A stretch of 64,000 nt of DNA from Christensenellaceae bacterium Phil7. GTDB lineage: Bacteria > Bacillota > Clostridia > Christensenellales > CAG-138. Made by a program: the position numbers and the translations under genes. The notes under the pieces were generated by a model, which did no database searches, was not told where the DNA came from, and saw nothing but the letters and a program-made list of their open reading frames with translations. Positions within the stretch are counted from its first letter, which is position 1. Every line of letters starts with the position of its first letter. The stretch is from the NCBI GenBank assembly GCA_001940845.1, contig MSGV01000001.1, positions 89,975 through 153,974 on the forward strand. Direction: 5' to 3'. Shown piece by piece: positions 8,383 through 16,736 of the stretch.

Positions 8383-9042
8383 ATGGAAATTTTAGATTAT
8401 TTCCCGATTCGGGGAAAACTGAGCAGAGGGCAGCAGGAGAGGTTGTCTTCATCTGCTGTCTTGAAAAATTTTGATAAAGGAACTCTTTTACATAACGGTG
8501 TCGCTGATTGTAATGGCCTTTTTCTTGTACAGTCCGGACAGCTTCGGGCTTACACTATTTCTGACGAAGGTCGGGAGGTAACGCTGTATCGGCTTTTTGA
8601 GGGTGACATCTGCCTTTTTTCTGCTTCCTGTATTATGCGCTCCATCCAGTTTGATGTTACGATTGAAGCTGAGAAAGCTTCTGGAATCTGGATTATTCCC
8701 TCGGAAACCTATAAATCTATTATGGAGGAGTCTGCACCTCTTGCCAATTTTACAAATGAAATCATGGCTGCCCGTTTTTCCGAGGTCATGTGGCTGCTGG
8801 ATCAGGTTATGTGGAAAAGTTTTGATAAACGTTTGGCAGAATTTCTTTTGGAAGAAGCCAATATTGAGGGAACGAATAAGCTGAAAATTACACATGAAGC
8901 CATTGGCAATCATTTGGGGAATGCGAGAGAAGTAGTGACCAGAATGCTTCGATATTTTCAGACAGAAGGATTTGTTAAACTGTCCAGAGGCGTCATTACT
9001 ATTTGCAGTCCAGATGCTTTGCGGAAAATAGGCAAGAACTGA
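8383..9042 (+). CDS. Crp/Fnr-family transcriptional regulator
   Basis: A 219-residue regulator with an N-terminal cyclic-nucleotide-binding-type beta barrel (LHNGVADCNGLFLVQSGQLRAY, EGDICLFSASC) and a C-terminal winged helix whose recognition helix reads NAREVVTRMLRYF. It lacks the N-terminal four-Cys cluster of true FNR, so any redox sensing would use another ligand. AGGAGG lies 7 nt upstream of the ATG; the in-frame start at 8314 falls inside the promoter dyad and is rejected. It is transcribed divergently from the redox set and is the likely regulator of the palindromic double promoter, by autoregulation on one side and control of the Fe-S genes on the other. Confidence 0.88.
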   Translation: MEILDYFPIRGKLSRGQQERLSSSAVLKNFDKGTLLHNGVADCNGLFLVQSGQLRAYTISDEGREVTLYRLFEGDICLFSASCIMRSIQFDVTIEAEKASGIWIIPSETYKSIMEESAPLANFTNEIMAARFSEVMWLLDQVMWKSFDKRLAEFLLEEANIEGTNKLKITHEAIGNHLGNAREVVTRMLRYFQTEGFVKLSRGVITICSPDALRKIGKN

Positions 9043-9060
9043 CATGGAAGATGATAAAAA

Positions 9061-9088
9061 GCGTTGGGAGTTCAATTGCCCCCAACGC
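9061..9088. terminator. Bidirectional terminator between regulator and mini-rubredoxin
   Basis: GCGTTGGG and CCCAACGC arms around a 12-nt loop, preceded by A-rich and followed by CTTTTCTT sequence. It lies between converging genes and can serve both. Confidence 0.75.
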
Positions 9089-9094
9089 CTTTTC

Positions 9095-9226
9095 TTATTC
9101 TTCGCTGAATTGTTCTTTACCTACACCGCACAGCGGACATTCATAATCATCGGGAAGATCTTCCCATTTTGTTCCTTCGGTTTCTTCATCGTATACATAA
9201 CCGCATACATCGCAAACATATTTCAT
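9095..9226 (-). CDS. Rubredoxin, short (43 residues)
   Basis: A small electron carrier with the complete rubredoxin iron site: [18 protein letters not shown], then [15 protein letters not shown]. At 43 residues it is about ten shorter than usual because the C-terminal strand is reduced to EQFSEE. AAGGAGA lies 8 nt before the ATG. It is the last gene of the leftward trxA set, 20 nt after the CoA-disulfide reductase, and probably donates electrons to the rubrerythrin and desulfoferrodoxin proteins encoded nearby. Confidence 0.85.
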   Translation of the reverse strand: MKYVCDVCGYVYDEETEGTKWEDLPDDYECPLCGVGKEQFSEE

Positions 9227-9246
9227 AAAGCAATCTCCTTTTCATT

Positions 9247-10941
9247 TTATTTTGTATCCATACCGCAGGCAGTGGCCTGGGAGGTCAAACAACGGTCATA
9301 TTTGACGGTTTCATAAAAACGGTACCCTCCGGCGAAGTTATAGCAGCTAAAACCATTCCCCGTAAGAATACGGGAGGCGATATAGCTGCGTAGTCCGCTC
9401 TGGCAGATGAGATACACCGGTTTCGCTTGCGCCAGTTCTCCCAACCGTTTACGAAGCTCATCCACCGGGATATTGAGGAAACCTTCGATATGCCCGCCGG
9501 CATATTCTTCAGCCGTCCGGGTATCCAATAAGGTCACGCTGCCGTCTTTCGGAAGCGAGTCTGCATCCTCCAGATACCATTGTTTTACGATACCATTTTT
9601 TAGATTATCAATGATAAATCCTGCCATATTTACCGGGTCTTTTGCTGAGGAATAGGGCGGCGCATAGGCGAGGTCTAAATCCTTCAGGTCAGTTGCCTTG
9701 ATTCCGGCACGGAGCGCTGTGGCAAGCACATCCAGCCGTTTGTCCACACCCTCATAACCCACAATCTGAGCACCGAGCAAACGGTAAGTCTCCTTTTCAA
9801 ACAGCACTTTCATGGTCATCAGCTTGCCGCCGGGATAGTAGCCCGCGTGGCTCATAGGAGACAGGATGACTTTGTCATAGGAAATGCCTGCTTTCTGTGC
9901 AGCGACCTCATTGATTCCAGTAGCGGCTGCGGTCATAGTAAAGACCTTAATAACAGAGCTTCCCTGACTGCCCTGATAGTGGCTGTCACCACCACAAATA
10001 TTATCAGCGGCAATGCGTCCCTGTTTGTTGGCAGGACCGGCAAGGGCAATCAAAGCATCTTCCCCGGTCACAAAATGTTTGACCTGAACAGCATCCCCGA
10101 CCGCATAAATGTCCGGTATAGAGGTTTCCATACGGTCATTGACTAGGATGCTGCCTTTGATACCCAGTTCCAGCCCTGCGTCCTTTGCCAGTGTACTTTC
10201 CGGGGTTACGCCGATAGCAAGCACCACCATGTCCGCATGAAGGGGAGCCGCATCCTTTAACAACACGTCCACTCCATTCTCCGTTTCCTGAAATCCCTCT
10301 ACAGAATAGCCCAATGCCAGTTTAATCCCATGCTTTCGTATTTCGGCATGGATAAAAGCGGCCATATCCGCATCAAAGGGATTCATCAGCTGTTTTGGAC
10401 GTTGGACGATGGTGACATCCATGCCCAGCTCCCGCAGGTTTTCAGCCACTTCCAGACTGATGAAGCCGCCGCCCGCCAGCACCACAGATTTTGGGCGGTA
10501 AGTGTCTACATAGTCCTTAATACGGAACGTGTCTTCTACCGTCCGTAAGGTAAAGAGCTGTTTTAACCCCATGCCCGGGAGTCGTGGCTGGGTTGGATTT
10601 GCCCCCGGAGATAACAGAAGCTTGTCATAGGTTTCCTCAAATTCTTCTCCGGTTCCCAGATTTTTCACGGAAACGGTCTTTTTTTCTGGATGAATTGCTA
10701 TTACCTCATGGTGTACTTTCATTTGGATGCGAAATCTGTTATCAAAGCTTTCAGGTGTCTGCAAGGTCAGATCCTCCGGATTAGATATGATTCCTCCGAT
10801 ATAATATGGAAGCCCGCAGTTTGCATAAGAGATATAGCCGGACCGTTCAAACACAACGATTTCTGCCTGTTCGTCTAATCGCCGGATTCTTGCTGCAGCC
10901 GTAGCTCCACCAGCCACGCCGCCTACAATCACTACTTTCAT
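9247..10941 (-). CDS. CoA-disulfide reductase/NADH oxidase family flavoprotein with C-terminal rhodanese
   Basis: A 564-residue FAD-dependent pyridine nucleotide-disulfide oxidoreductase. The N-terminus has the dinucleotide motif GGVAGGATAA, and the active-site Cys42 lies in YANCGLPYYIGG, as in CoA-disulfide reductases. A second Rossmann motif (VVLAGGGFISLEVAENL) binds NAD(P)H. Residues from about 465 form a rhodanese domain with active loop CQSGLRS (Cys near 512). Such CoADR-Rhd fusions reduce CoA persulfide or polysulfide. The start is placed at 10941 behind GGTGGAG; it follows the stop of the single-domain rhodanese by 1 nt, so translation is coupled. It acts in cytoplasmic thiol/sulfane-sulfur balance with the adjacent thioredoxin. 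Confidence 0.88.
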   Translation of the reverse strand: MKVVIVGGVAGGATAAARIRRLDEQAEIVVFERSGYISYANCGLPYYIGGIISNPEDLTLQTPESFDNRFRIQMKVHHEVIAIHPEKKTVSVKNLGTGEEFEETYDKLLLSPGANPTQPRLPGMGLKQLFTLRTVEDTFRIKDYVDTYRPKSVVLAGGGFISLEVAENLRELGMDVTIVQRPKQLMNPFDADMAAFIHAEIRKHGIKLALGYSVEGFQETENGVDVLLKDAAPLHADMVVLAIGVTPESTLAKDAGLELGIKGSILVNDRMETSIPDIYAVGDAVQVKHFVTGEDALIALAGPANKQGRIAADNICGGDSHYQGSQGSSVIKVFTMTAAATGINEVAAQKAGISYDKVILSPMSHAGYYPGGKLMTMKVLFEKETYRLLGAQIVGYEGVDKRLDVLATALRAGIKATDLKDLDLAYAPPYSSAKDPVNMAGFIIDNLKNGIVKQWYLEDADSLPKDGSVTLLDTRTAEEYAGGHIEGFLNIPVDELRKRLGELAQAKPVYLICQSGLRSYIASRILTGNGFSCYNFAGGYRFYETVKYDRCLTSQATACGMDTK

Positions 10942-10942
10942 T

Positions 10943-11263
10943 TTATCGCTCCACCTTTCCCCGGTAGGAAGAAATTCCACCGATATTTTTCACATTGGTG
11001 TAGCCCATCTGCCCTAACTGTGCTGCCGCTTGACGGCTCCTTGCCCCACTGAGACAATGGACAAAAATGGGGGTATCTTTTTTTGGAATCATGTGGGCAG
11101 CCTGCCCGATTTCTGGCAGCGGGAGATTTTTACTGCCGGAGATATGCCCTTGCCCATATTCCTGCCTTGTCCGTACATCCAGAAGCACGGCACCAGCTGT
11201 CTCCTGATATTCCGCTACTCCGGTATTGATGTCCGGGGAGCGTAAGAAATCAAAAAATCCCAT
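10943..11263 (-). CDS. Single-domain rhodanese-like sulfurtransferase
   Basis: A 106-residue rhodanese domain: LLDVRTRQEYGQGHISGS at the front, catalytic Cys70 in HCLSGARS, and the closing GYTNVKNIGGI. Six residues in the active loop starting at Cys fit a thiosulfate/persulfide sulfurtransferase. It lies 11 nt after the trxA stop and 1 nt before the CoADR-rhodanese gene, so all three are probably made together for sulfane-sulfur transfer or persulfide repair. Confidence 0.88.
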   Translation of the reverse strand: MGFFDFLRSPDINTGVAEYQETAGAVLLDVRTRQEYGQGHISGSKNLPLPEIGQAAHMIPKKDTPIFVHCLSGARSRQAAAQLGQMGYTNVKNIGGISSYRGKVER

Positions 11264-11274
11264 TTCGCACCTCC

Positions 11275-11580
11275 TTACAGCATAGCGAGAATCTGAGCTT
11301 TCGGACGTGCGCCCATCGCCTGATTCACGATTTTTCCATCTTTGATCACAACGAGCGTCGGAATGCTCATAACCTGAAACTGTGTCGCCAGCTCTGACTG
11401 ATCGTCTACGTTTACTTTGCCTACTTTAATATCTCTTCGCTCGGCGGCAATCTCATCTACGATAGGGCTGACCATACGGCAGGGACCGCACCAGCTTGCC
11501 CAGAAATCCAGAAGTACGGGTTTGGAACTGTTTAATACCTCCTGACGGAAGTTCTCTTTTGTAATATTGATAACTGACAT
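11275..11580 (-). CDS. trxA: Thioredoxin
   Basis: A 101-residue thioredoxin with the canonical active site WCGPC (Cys31 and Cys34), FWASW before it and the cis-proline segment MSIPTLVV. It reduces protein disulfides and probably the rhodanese persulfides of its operon partners. The start at 11580 has GGAGGG 8 nt upstream; an in-frame start 15 nt earlier overlaps this SD. First gene of the set trxA, rhodanese, CoADR-rhodanese, rubredoxin. Confidence 0.93.
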   Translation of the reverse strand: MSVINITKENFRQEVLNSSKPVLLDFWASWCGPCRMVSPIVDEIAAERRDIKVGKVNVDDQSELATQFQVMSIPTLVVIKDGKIVNQAMGARPKAQILAML

Positions 11581-11617
11581 CTGTTTGCCCTCCAATTCTC
11601 TTGTTTTATGACTTTAT

Positions 11618-11656
11618 TCTATAGGAGAAAAATAAGGATTTCCGTGATAATATCAC
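11618..11656 (-). promoter_or_regulatory. Putative activator-dependent trxA promoter
   Basis: On the minus strand the dyad GTGATATTATCAC (11656-11644) precedes TATAGA (11623-11618) by 20 nt, with no recognisable -35. The arms are 6 bp with one central base. The same dyad, with one change, sits at almost the same distance before the double-rubredoxin gene. Confidence 0.45.
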
Positions 11657-12374
11657 CAAACTTAACTATATGATTAGCAAAAGAAGGCCCCATTAGGTAG
11701 CTACTCATAAGACAGTATCTACCAACAAACTGAATTAGGGCAGCTGCTAAACAGGGGGCAGAGAAAGACTAGTGAGGAGCAAATACTTCTCACCCGCCTT
11801 TTCTTTTGCTGTTACGCAATAGACCGCTGTTTTTGGGGACAGTAGTATAAAACCATTACCTACCCTATTTCTGCGTTCGCAAAGTCGCATAAATCAAGCG
11901 CATTTTATCCTTGACGGTTTTTTCTGGCTTTGCTATTTCCTATCTGTCGAAGCGGAACTATGGTAATGGCATAGGACAGATTTCGTTTCCACCCAAAAGC
12001 TTAGTTGGTAAAAAGCATGGCCCGCCATGGTGCGCTGCAAGGATTATTTTAGCAATGTTCCTTGGCAGCTAGCTGCTTCCACATTCACTGCTGTCGTACC
12101 CCGGTTCCCACATCCCTCACCAAGCCAAGGCGGGGCAATCAAGCAACTCAATCAGTATCACTACGGGCAGGTGGGGTTAGCTGTGGAAAACCAAGCGACA
12201 AAACGCAACCTCTGCCTATCTATGCTAAGAGTTTGCGGCGGACAGTGTTGGTTGGAAGTGGAGAGCAGTTAGTGGTTAGCCTCCCTTTTCGTCTACAGCT
12301 CAGCTAAGGCGGGCAAAGCAGGCTTGAGTTAAATCAAGCCGCTGGGCGGGGTAAGCGCAGCCCGTTCACCCCCG
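11657..12374. other. About 0.7 kb without a supported gene
   Basis: Short open frames at 12027-12307 lack ribosome binding sites and recognisable motifs. The stretch holds small inverted repeats, the clearest being GGCTTGA/TCAAGCC at 12321-12340, without a following T-run. It is more G-rich in its right half. It resembles mobile-element flanking DNA in texture, but nothing ties it to a named element. Confidence 0.4.
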
Positions 12375-13460
12375 TCACTCCTTCAGAAGCAGTCTTTTCA
12401 GCATATCGATGAAGACCCTTACGCCCTCGCGATTGAGGGAATAATGCACGCGATAGCCGTCATTTTCGATCTTAACCAAGTTTGCGCCCATGAGCGTCAC
12501 CATATGTTGGGAAATGGTCGCGGGAGCAACGTCCAGCATACGAGCAAGTTCTCGCCCGTAGACGGGGCCATCGGCGAGCAGCGCAACGATGTTGAAGCGA
12601 TTCTTGCCGCTGAGCGCGTTCATTATCTTTGCAAGGACTTCCCTGTCGCAGAGCTTCGGGGTATAGTTCTCCCTGATAAATTTATACAGCACCCCTATGC
12701 CGCCCTCGGCGATGCGATGGCCGTTATCCGTAACGAAATTTACTACCATTTCTTTATAATAAGTTACCAGCGGGTAGATCCTTATCTCATCGAGCGAGGT
12801 TTTCATGTTTTGGCAAAGCTCGGCAAGGATATTGGCTGCGCTCTCCTCCTCCGAATAGTCGGCGGAAAACAAATCGAGCAGGGGCTTTATAAGCTTTTCG
12901 CAGCGGCAAAACTCCTCTGCAACAGGACGAAGCACGTGTTCGAGCATATCTACATATTTATCATAGTTTGCTGCAATATCGAGACAAAGCCACTTTGTTT
13001 CGGCAACAAGACCGCTGTTTTTCACAATATTAAAGAATTCATCCGCATCAAGGGGCGGTACGCCGCTATAGTCGGCAGAACCACTAATCCAGTTTGCAAT
13101 TACATTTCTTATCCGATGCTTTTCATTGTGCAGATTATTAAAACAGCTGTTATAATCGTAATAATTACTGATATCCTGAGCTATGAGGTTGGCAGCAAAA
13201 TGAGTTGCCTGCACGCTGCTTTCAATGTCTCTCTCAAACGGCTTAAAAAGGAGCGCAATAGTTGCGTCATCCGCATCTATGCTGCTCTCCAGCCGCGTTT
13301 CAAGCTCAATAAGCGCGTTGGCGCATTCCACCGCCCTGCCCCCCGCAGAAATCATAAGTTCCATGTTATTGGCAAAGTATTCTTTGATAGAATTACCTGT
13401 CTCCCTATTGCTTAAAAAAAGGCTCGCTTCCAAAAGCGGTACGGGTTTATATATAATCAT
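12375..13460 (-). CDS. ArsR-type winged-helix regulator with long N-terminal domain
   Basis: A 361-residue protein whose last 75 residues form an ArsR/HTH_5 winged helix: RFNIVALLADGPVYGRELARMLDVAPATISQHMVTL, then YRVHYSLNREG. The first 280 residues are helical and not assignable beyond resembling the sensor part of long ArsR-like regulators in Clostridia; no metal-site Cys pair stands out. It faces a secreted dockerin protein across a 225-bp intergenic region, which makes that gene the natural regulatory target. Confidence 0.7.
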   Translation of the reverse strand: MIIYKPVPLLEASLFLSNRETGNSIKEYFANNMELMISAGGRAVECANALIELETRLESSIDADDATIALLFKPFERDIESSVQATHFAANLIAQDISNYYDYNSCFNNLHNEKHRIRNVIANWISGSADYSGVPPLDADEFFNIVKNSGLVAETKWLCLDIAANYDKYVDMLEHVLRPVAEEFCRCEKLIKPLLDLFSADYSEEESAANILAELCQNMKTSLDEIRIYPLVTYYKEMVVNFVTDNGHRIAEGGIGVLYKFIRENYTPKLCDREVLAKIMNALSGKNRFNIVALLADGPVYGRELARMLDVAPATISQHMVTLMGANLVKIENDGYRVHYSLNREGVRVFIDMLKRLLLKE

Positions 13461-13577
13461 CCTTGTTCTCCTTAATGGTTTAATTCATAACATATTAGGT
13501 AAAGAGATAACGTTAACAAATCACGCCTGCTCCCGCCCAACACTAAAAAGTATACCATAAAACTTTGAAAAAAGCTA

Positions 13578-13607
13578 TTGACAAACGCGGTATGCGGAAA
13601 TTATACT
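13578..13607 (+). promoter_or_regulatory. Promoter of the dockerin gene
   Basis: TTGACA (13578-13583), an 18-bp spacer and TATACT (13602-13607) form a sigma-A promoter 79 nt before the start at 13686. A repressor binding the spacer would fit the divergent ArsR-type regulator. Confidence 0.65.
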
Positions 13608-13685
13608 TAAAATGCATGGTGGCATAATGTTAGTTTTTTTATAAACAACATTTGCCAACGCAAGTTTAAAAAGGAGCAAACAACG

Positions 13686-15479
13686 ATGAAAAAATTCCTT
13701 GCAATCATCCTATCAACCCTGCTTGCCTTTGCAGGGACGATTCTCCCCGTTTCTGCTGAAACGCGGGACGCTGCGAACCTCAACGAGGCACTCAACTACC
13801 CGGGAGACAATCTCGAATTCGTCTCCGAGGGCGACTATCCTTGGGCTGTCGAGGGCGATCATGCAAAATCGACCAATCAAGGCGTTGATTCGAGCTACAA
13901 CGAGGACTATACTGAGGAAATCCCAAGTCTTTCCACCGTTATGCTTACTGCCGAGACGAACGAGGGCGATGTCATTGCCTTTGAATACGCCGTCAGCAGC
14001 GAGGAGCGCATGGATCTATTCAAGTTCTATATAGATGGCGAACTGATCCAACGTTGGTCTGGCGAAGTCGATTGGAGTGGCATGAGCATAGAGCTTTCCG
14101 CAGGCACGCACACCTTTGAATGGACTTACTATAAGGACTATGTTGCGTCAGACGGCGAGGATACCGCATGGCTGGACAATGTTCATGTCGGTGCGCCGCT
14201 TCCGGTAAACGGAATCGAGGTGACGAGCAATGTTTCCGTTCCAGCACAGCGCAAAGCTCAGCTTGAATGGATGCTCACACCACTCAATGCCCACAATACG
14301 AACATAATCTTTTCCTCCGCCGATGAAAGCATTGCGACCGTTGACGAAAACGGCGTTGTTCGTGGCATAAAAGAGGGCAGCACCACCATCACCGTGACCA
14401 CCCAGGATGGCGGATTTGCCGCACATTGCGCTGTTACCATCACAGCCGCGCAGCCTCCCGTACAGCTATACGGTATGATTGGAACGGAAAGCCTATACTA
14501 CAGCGAAGGCGGCGGATACTACCGCAAGCCCTGCACTTGGGTAAACTTTAACGATGTTGACCCCGAAACGAGCGTTTTCGATTTTGGCGGGCAGTTCGGT
14601 GATGACGGGCGGGGAGTTGCCGTTGCCGCAGCGGAATATGTGGATGGCTATATTTACGGTTTCACCGGATACGGCACTCGTCCAGAGGAATTTTTCAAAA
14701 TGAGTTTTGAGGACTTTGAGTACGCAGTAATTGAACCCGAGTATTACGGCGTTGGATTCGATAACTACATGGTCCTGGATATGGCATACAATTACAGCAA
14801 CGAAACCATGTATTATACTGCCGTCGACCTGAACAGCTATGAAACAATTCTTGCTACGGTTGACCTCGTTACCGGCGAAAGCAGGATGATCGGAACTATC
14901 ACAAACGCCGATCCCATCGCAAGCTTTGCAGCGTATTTCTCCATTGCAATAAGTACCGATGGCACGGCATATGCGCTGCTCATAGGATCAGGGGCGGTTA
15001 ACTACGGCGAAGCCATGCTCTGCGAGTTAGACCTTGATACCGCCGAAATTATACGGAATATTGGCTTGACGGGCGCTCCCGCCTTCCAGCAGCAGTCAAT
15101 GACTTACGACCATAACACAGGCGTTATCTATTGGGCACAGTGGGATTCCCCCTATGCTCCGGGAAACCTACTGCGTGTCATCGATCCCGCAACGGGCGAA
15201 AGCACACCCTGCGGCGTTATCAACGGCGACGGCGGCTGTGAAATACTCGGTATGTTCATCCCGTATGACGGCGAAGCTCCCCAGCCTCCGCAGTACGAGC
15301 TTGGCGATGTCAACATGGATGGAACAATTACGGTTGAGGATTCCTTGCTTACCTTCCGCTCCGCAATGAACCTCTTTGCACTCACCGAGGAACAGCAGCA
15401 GCTTGCTGACATCAACCAAAATGGCATTGTCAATTCCGATGACGCGCTCGTTATCCTCCGCCTCGCGCTCGGACTTTAA
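13686..15479 (+). CDS. Secreted Big_2 and dockerin protein
   Basis: A 597-residue exported protein. A signal peptide (MKKFLAIILSTLLAFAG, cleavage probably after PVSA) is followed by a beta-rich domain to about residue 170 that resembles gut surface adhesins (HTFEWTYYKD). Residues 175-255 form a bacterial Ig-like Big_2 domain (NGIEVTSNVSVP...VRGIKEGSTTITVTT). Residues 260-530 hold repeated short beta motifs of possible propeller type. The C-terminal 60 residues are a type I dockerin with two EF-hand-like repeats, GDVNMDGTITVEDSLL and ADINQNGIVNSDDALV. Dockerins tether proteins to cohesins on scaffoldins; no cohesin is encoded here. AAAGGAG precedes the ATG. Confidence 0.85.
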   Translation: MKKFLAIILSTLLAFAGTILPVSAETRDAANLNEALNYPGDNLEFVSEGDYPWAVEGDHAKSTNQGVDSSYNEDYTEEIPSLSTVMLTAETNEGDVIAFEYAVSSEERMDLFKFYIDGELIQRWSGEVDWSGMSIELSAGTHTFEWTYYKDYVASDGEDTAWLDNVHVGAPLPVNGIEVTSNVSVPAQRKAQLEWMLTPLNAHNTNIIFSSADESIATVDENGVVRGIKEGSTTITVTTQDGGFAAHCAVTITAAQPPVQLYGMIGTESLYYSEGGGYYRKPCTWVNFNDVDPETSVFDFGGQFGDDGRGVAVAAAEYVDGYIYGFTGYGTRPEEFFKMSFEDFEYAVIEPEYYGVGFDNYMVLDMAYNYSNETMYYTAVDLNSYETILATVDLVTGESRMIGTITNADPIASFAAYFSIAISTDGTAYALLIGSGAVNYGEAMLCELDLDTAEIIRNIGLTGAPAFQQQSMTYDHNTGVIYWAQWDSPYAPGNLLRVIDPATGESTPCGVINGDGGCEILGMFIPYDGEAPQPPQYELGDVNMDGTITVEDSLLTFRSAMNLFALTEEQQQLADINQNGIVNSDDALVILRLALGL

Positions 15480-15559
15480 CGCCTTGCGTTTGGAACCCAA
15501 CGCATTTTACTTGGAATCCGATATTCTGCCGATAGAATAAAGATTTCATAGTGTTTCTT

Positions 15560-15812
15560 TCATACGCCGATGACGTTCGCAAAACGCACGAACGCTGTCG
15601 GTGTTTTTGTATGGGGAACAAGCTCCGTATCTTTCGTTGTCAGCGCTCCTGCATCACGGGTCAATCTCCGCAGAGGCGTTCTCTGATTGGTCTTCCGCTT
15701 CAACGGTCAATTATTCCTGTGAATTTGGTTTATCTGACGGAGCTTTCCCGCAGCCTGTTAATGATGCTACGATCAGCACTGCTATTAAAATCCATGGCAT
15801 AACTTTACGCAT
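15560..15812 (-). pseudogene. Broken lipoprotein gene
   Basis: It starts inside the end of the DUF4405 gene and encodes a lipoprotein signal peptide, MRKVMPWILIAVLIVASL, followed by the lipobox LTGC. The frame then meets TAA (15713-15711) after 33 codons, continues as acidic linker-like sequence (VEAEDQSENASAEIDP) and meets a second stop. A last shifted piece reads about TPTAFVRFANVIGV. The family of the intact protein is unclear; in similar redox operons a small lipoprotein sits in this position. Confidence 0.55.
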
Positions 15813-16521
15813 GACTTTGCTGTCCTTCCTTATTGACTTGACGATTTCTGTCAGACCGTTTTTTTAGTATGGATTGCAGCGCATATCCCATACAGGAAGC
15901 GGCGGCCATTATGATTAGGTGATCCCACAGATATCGCCCTACCGTTTCAGAGTAATCAAAAAACACAAAATGCGTTTTCAAGAACAAATAATCTATGAAA
16001 TTTCGATGTATAAATGCGTAGAGGCCATAGGCACAGACGGCTGATCCCACGCTGTATAGCACAGCCTTTTGAATATTGGATTTCTTTTTCTTTCTGGTGA
16101 AAAAGAAATGAATGAACATACCGTGAAATCCAAGATGAAGGCTCATAAGCAGAAATCCCCAATAAGAAAGCGCCATATGTATCGTTCTTGCTGCCTGTGT
16201 CAGAGGAGGAATATTTATAAAGGGAAAAAGCTGGTGCGAAAGCAGTATTCCGCTGACAGGCAATAGAATCATAATAAAAAGCAAACATATATTGATGATC
16301 AGGTTGACCATCCGAGTGGCGGTATACTTTCCCTTGGTGATGCCTTTCAGCCACCGACAGTTTAGTATATGATGCAGTAAAAACAATAGAAAAGCGATAA
16401 CGCCCAGCCATTCGTGAAAAGCCTCTCCGATTAACGAATAGGCCATCAAGCACGGCATAGCCATCACCATAAGCACATTCACGGTCAGCCATATTTTCTT
16501 TTTATATGACATTCTTCTCAT
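15805..16521 (-). CDS. DUF4405-like multi-pass membrane protein
   Basis: A 238-residue integral membrane protein with about five hydrophobic helices. Conserved His residues sit in helices (LLFLLHHILNCRWLKG, IHMALSYWGFLLMSLHLGFHGMF), as in the DUF4405/cytochrome-b-like family, which may bind heme. These genes commonly accompany flavodoxins in Clostridia redox operons, as here. The start at 16521 (MRRMSYKKK) is preceded by GGAAGTGG; an ATG at 16533 is an alternative. It lies just after the truncated flavodoxin and overlaps the broken lipoprotein gene. Confidence 0.72.
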   Translation of the reverse strand: MRRMSYKKKIWLTVNVLMVMAMPCLMAYSLIGEAFHEWLGVIAFLLFLLHHILNCRWLKGITKGKYTATRMVNLIINICLLFIMILLPVSGILLSHQLFPFINIPPLTQAARTIHMALSYWGFLLMSLHLGFHGMFIHFFFTRKKKKSNIQKAVLYSVGSAVCAYGLYAFIHRNFIDYLFLKTHFVFFDYSETVGRYLWDHLIIMAAASCMGYALQSILKKRSDRNRQVNKEGQQSHA

Positions 16522-16538
16522 ATCCACTTCCATTTTAC

Positions 16539-16730
16539 TTATAATGCGTTATGGGTCTGTGGATAGGGTGTCGCTGCTTTGATCTCAAGCAGATCCGCAC
16601 CTGTCCCATCGGCAACCATATGGGCAATGGTGCTCGTATTGTCTTCCTCGACCAAGCCTACCCCATACTGTTCACTCGCCAGCGAGAAGTAGGTCGCCAA
16701 GGATTTTTTCATGGTTTCCATACTTTTCAA
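16539..16730 (-). pseudogene. N-terminal fragment of a second flavodoxin
   Basis: The 63 codons encode only the start of a flavodoxin-like protein (SLATYFSLASEQYGVGLVEEDNT and GADLLEIKAATPYPQTHNAL) and then end in a stop. Full-length relatives have about 160 residues, so the FMN-binding core after the first helix is missing. It lies 7 nt from the intact flavodoxin lipoprotein gene and seems to be a deletion remnant in the same operon. Confidence 0.65.
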
Positions 16731-16736
16731 TATGGC

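Noticed and set aside
12444-13415. 323-codon rightward frame opposite the ArsR-type gene
   Set aside because: No SD, no domains, and it overlaps the whole of a leftward gene with a clear winged helix.
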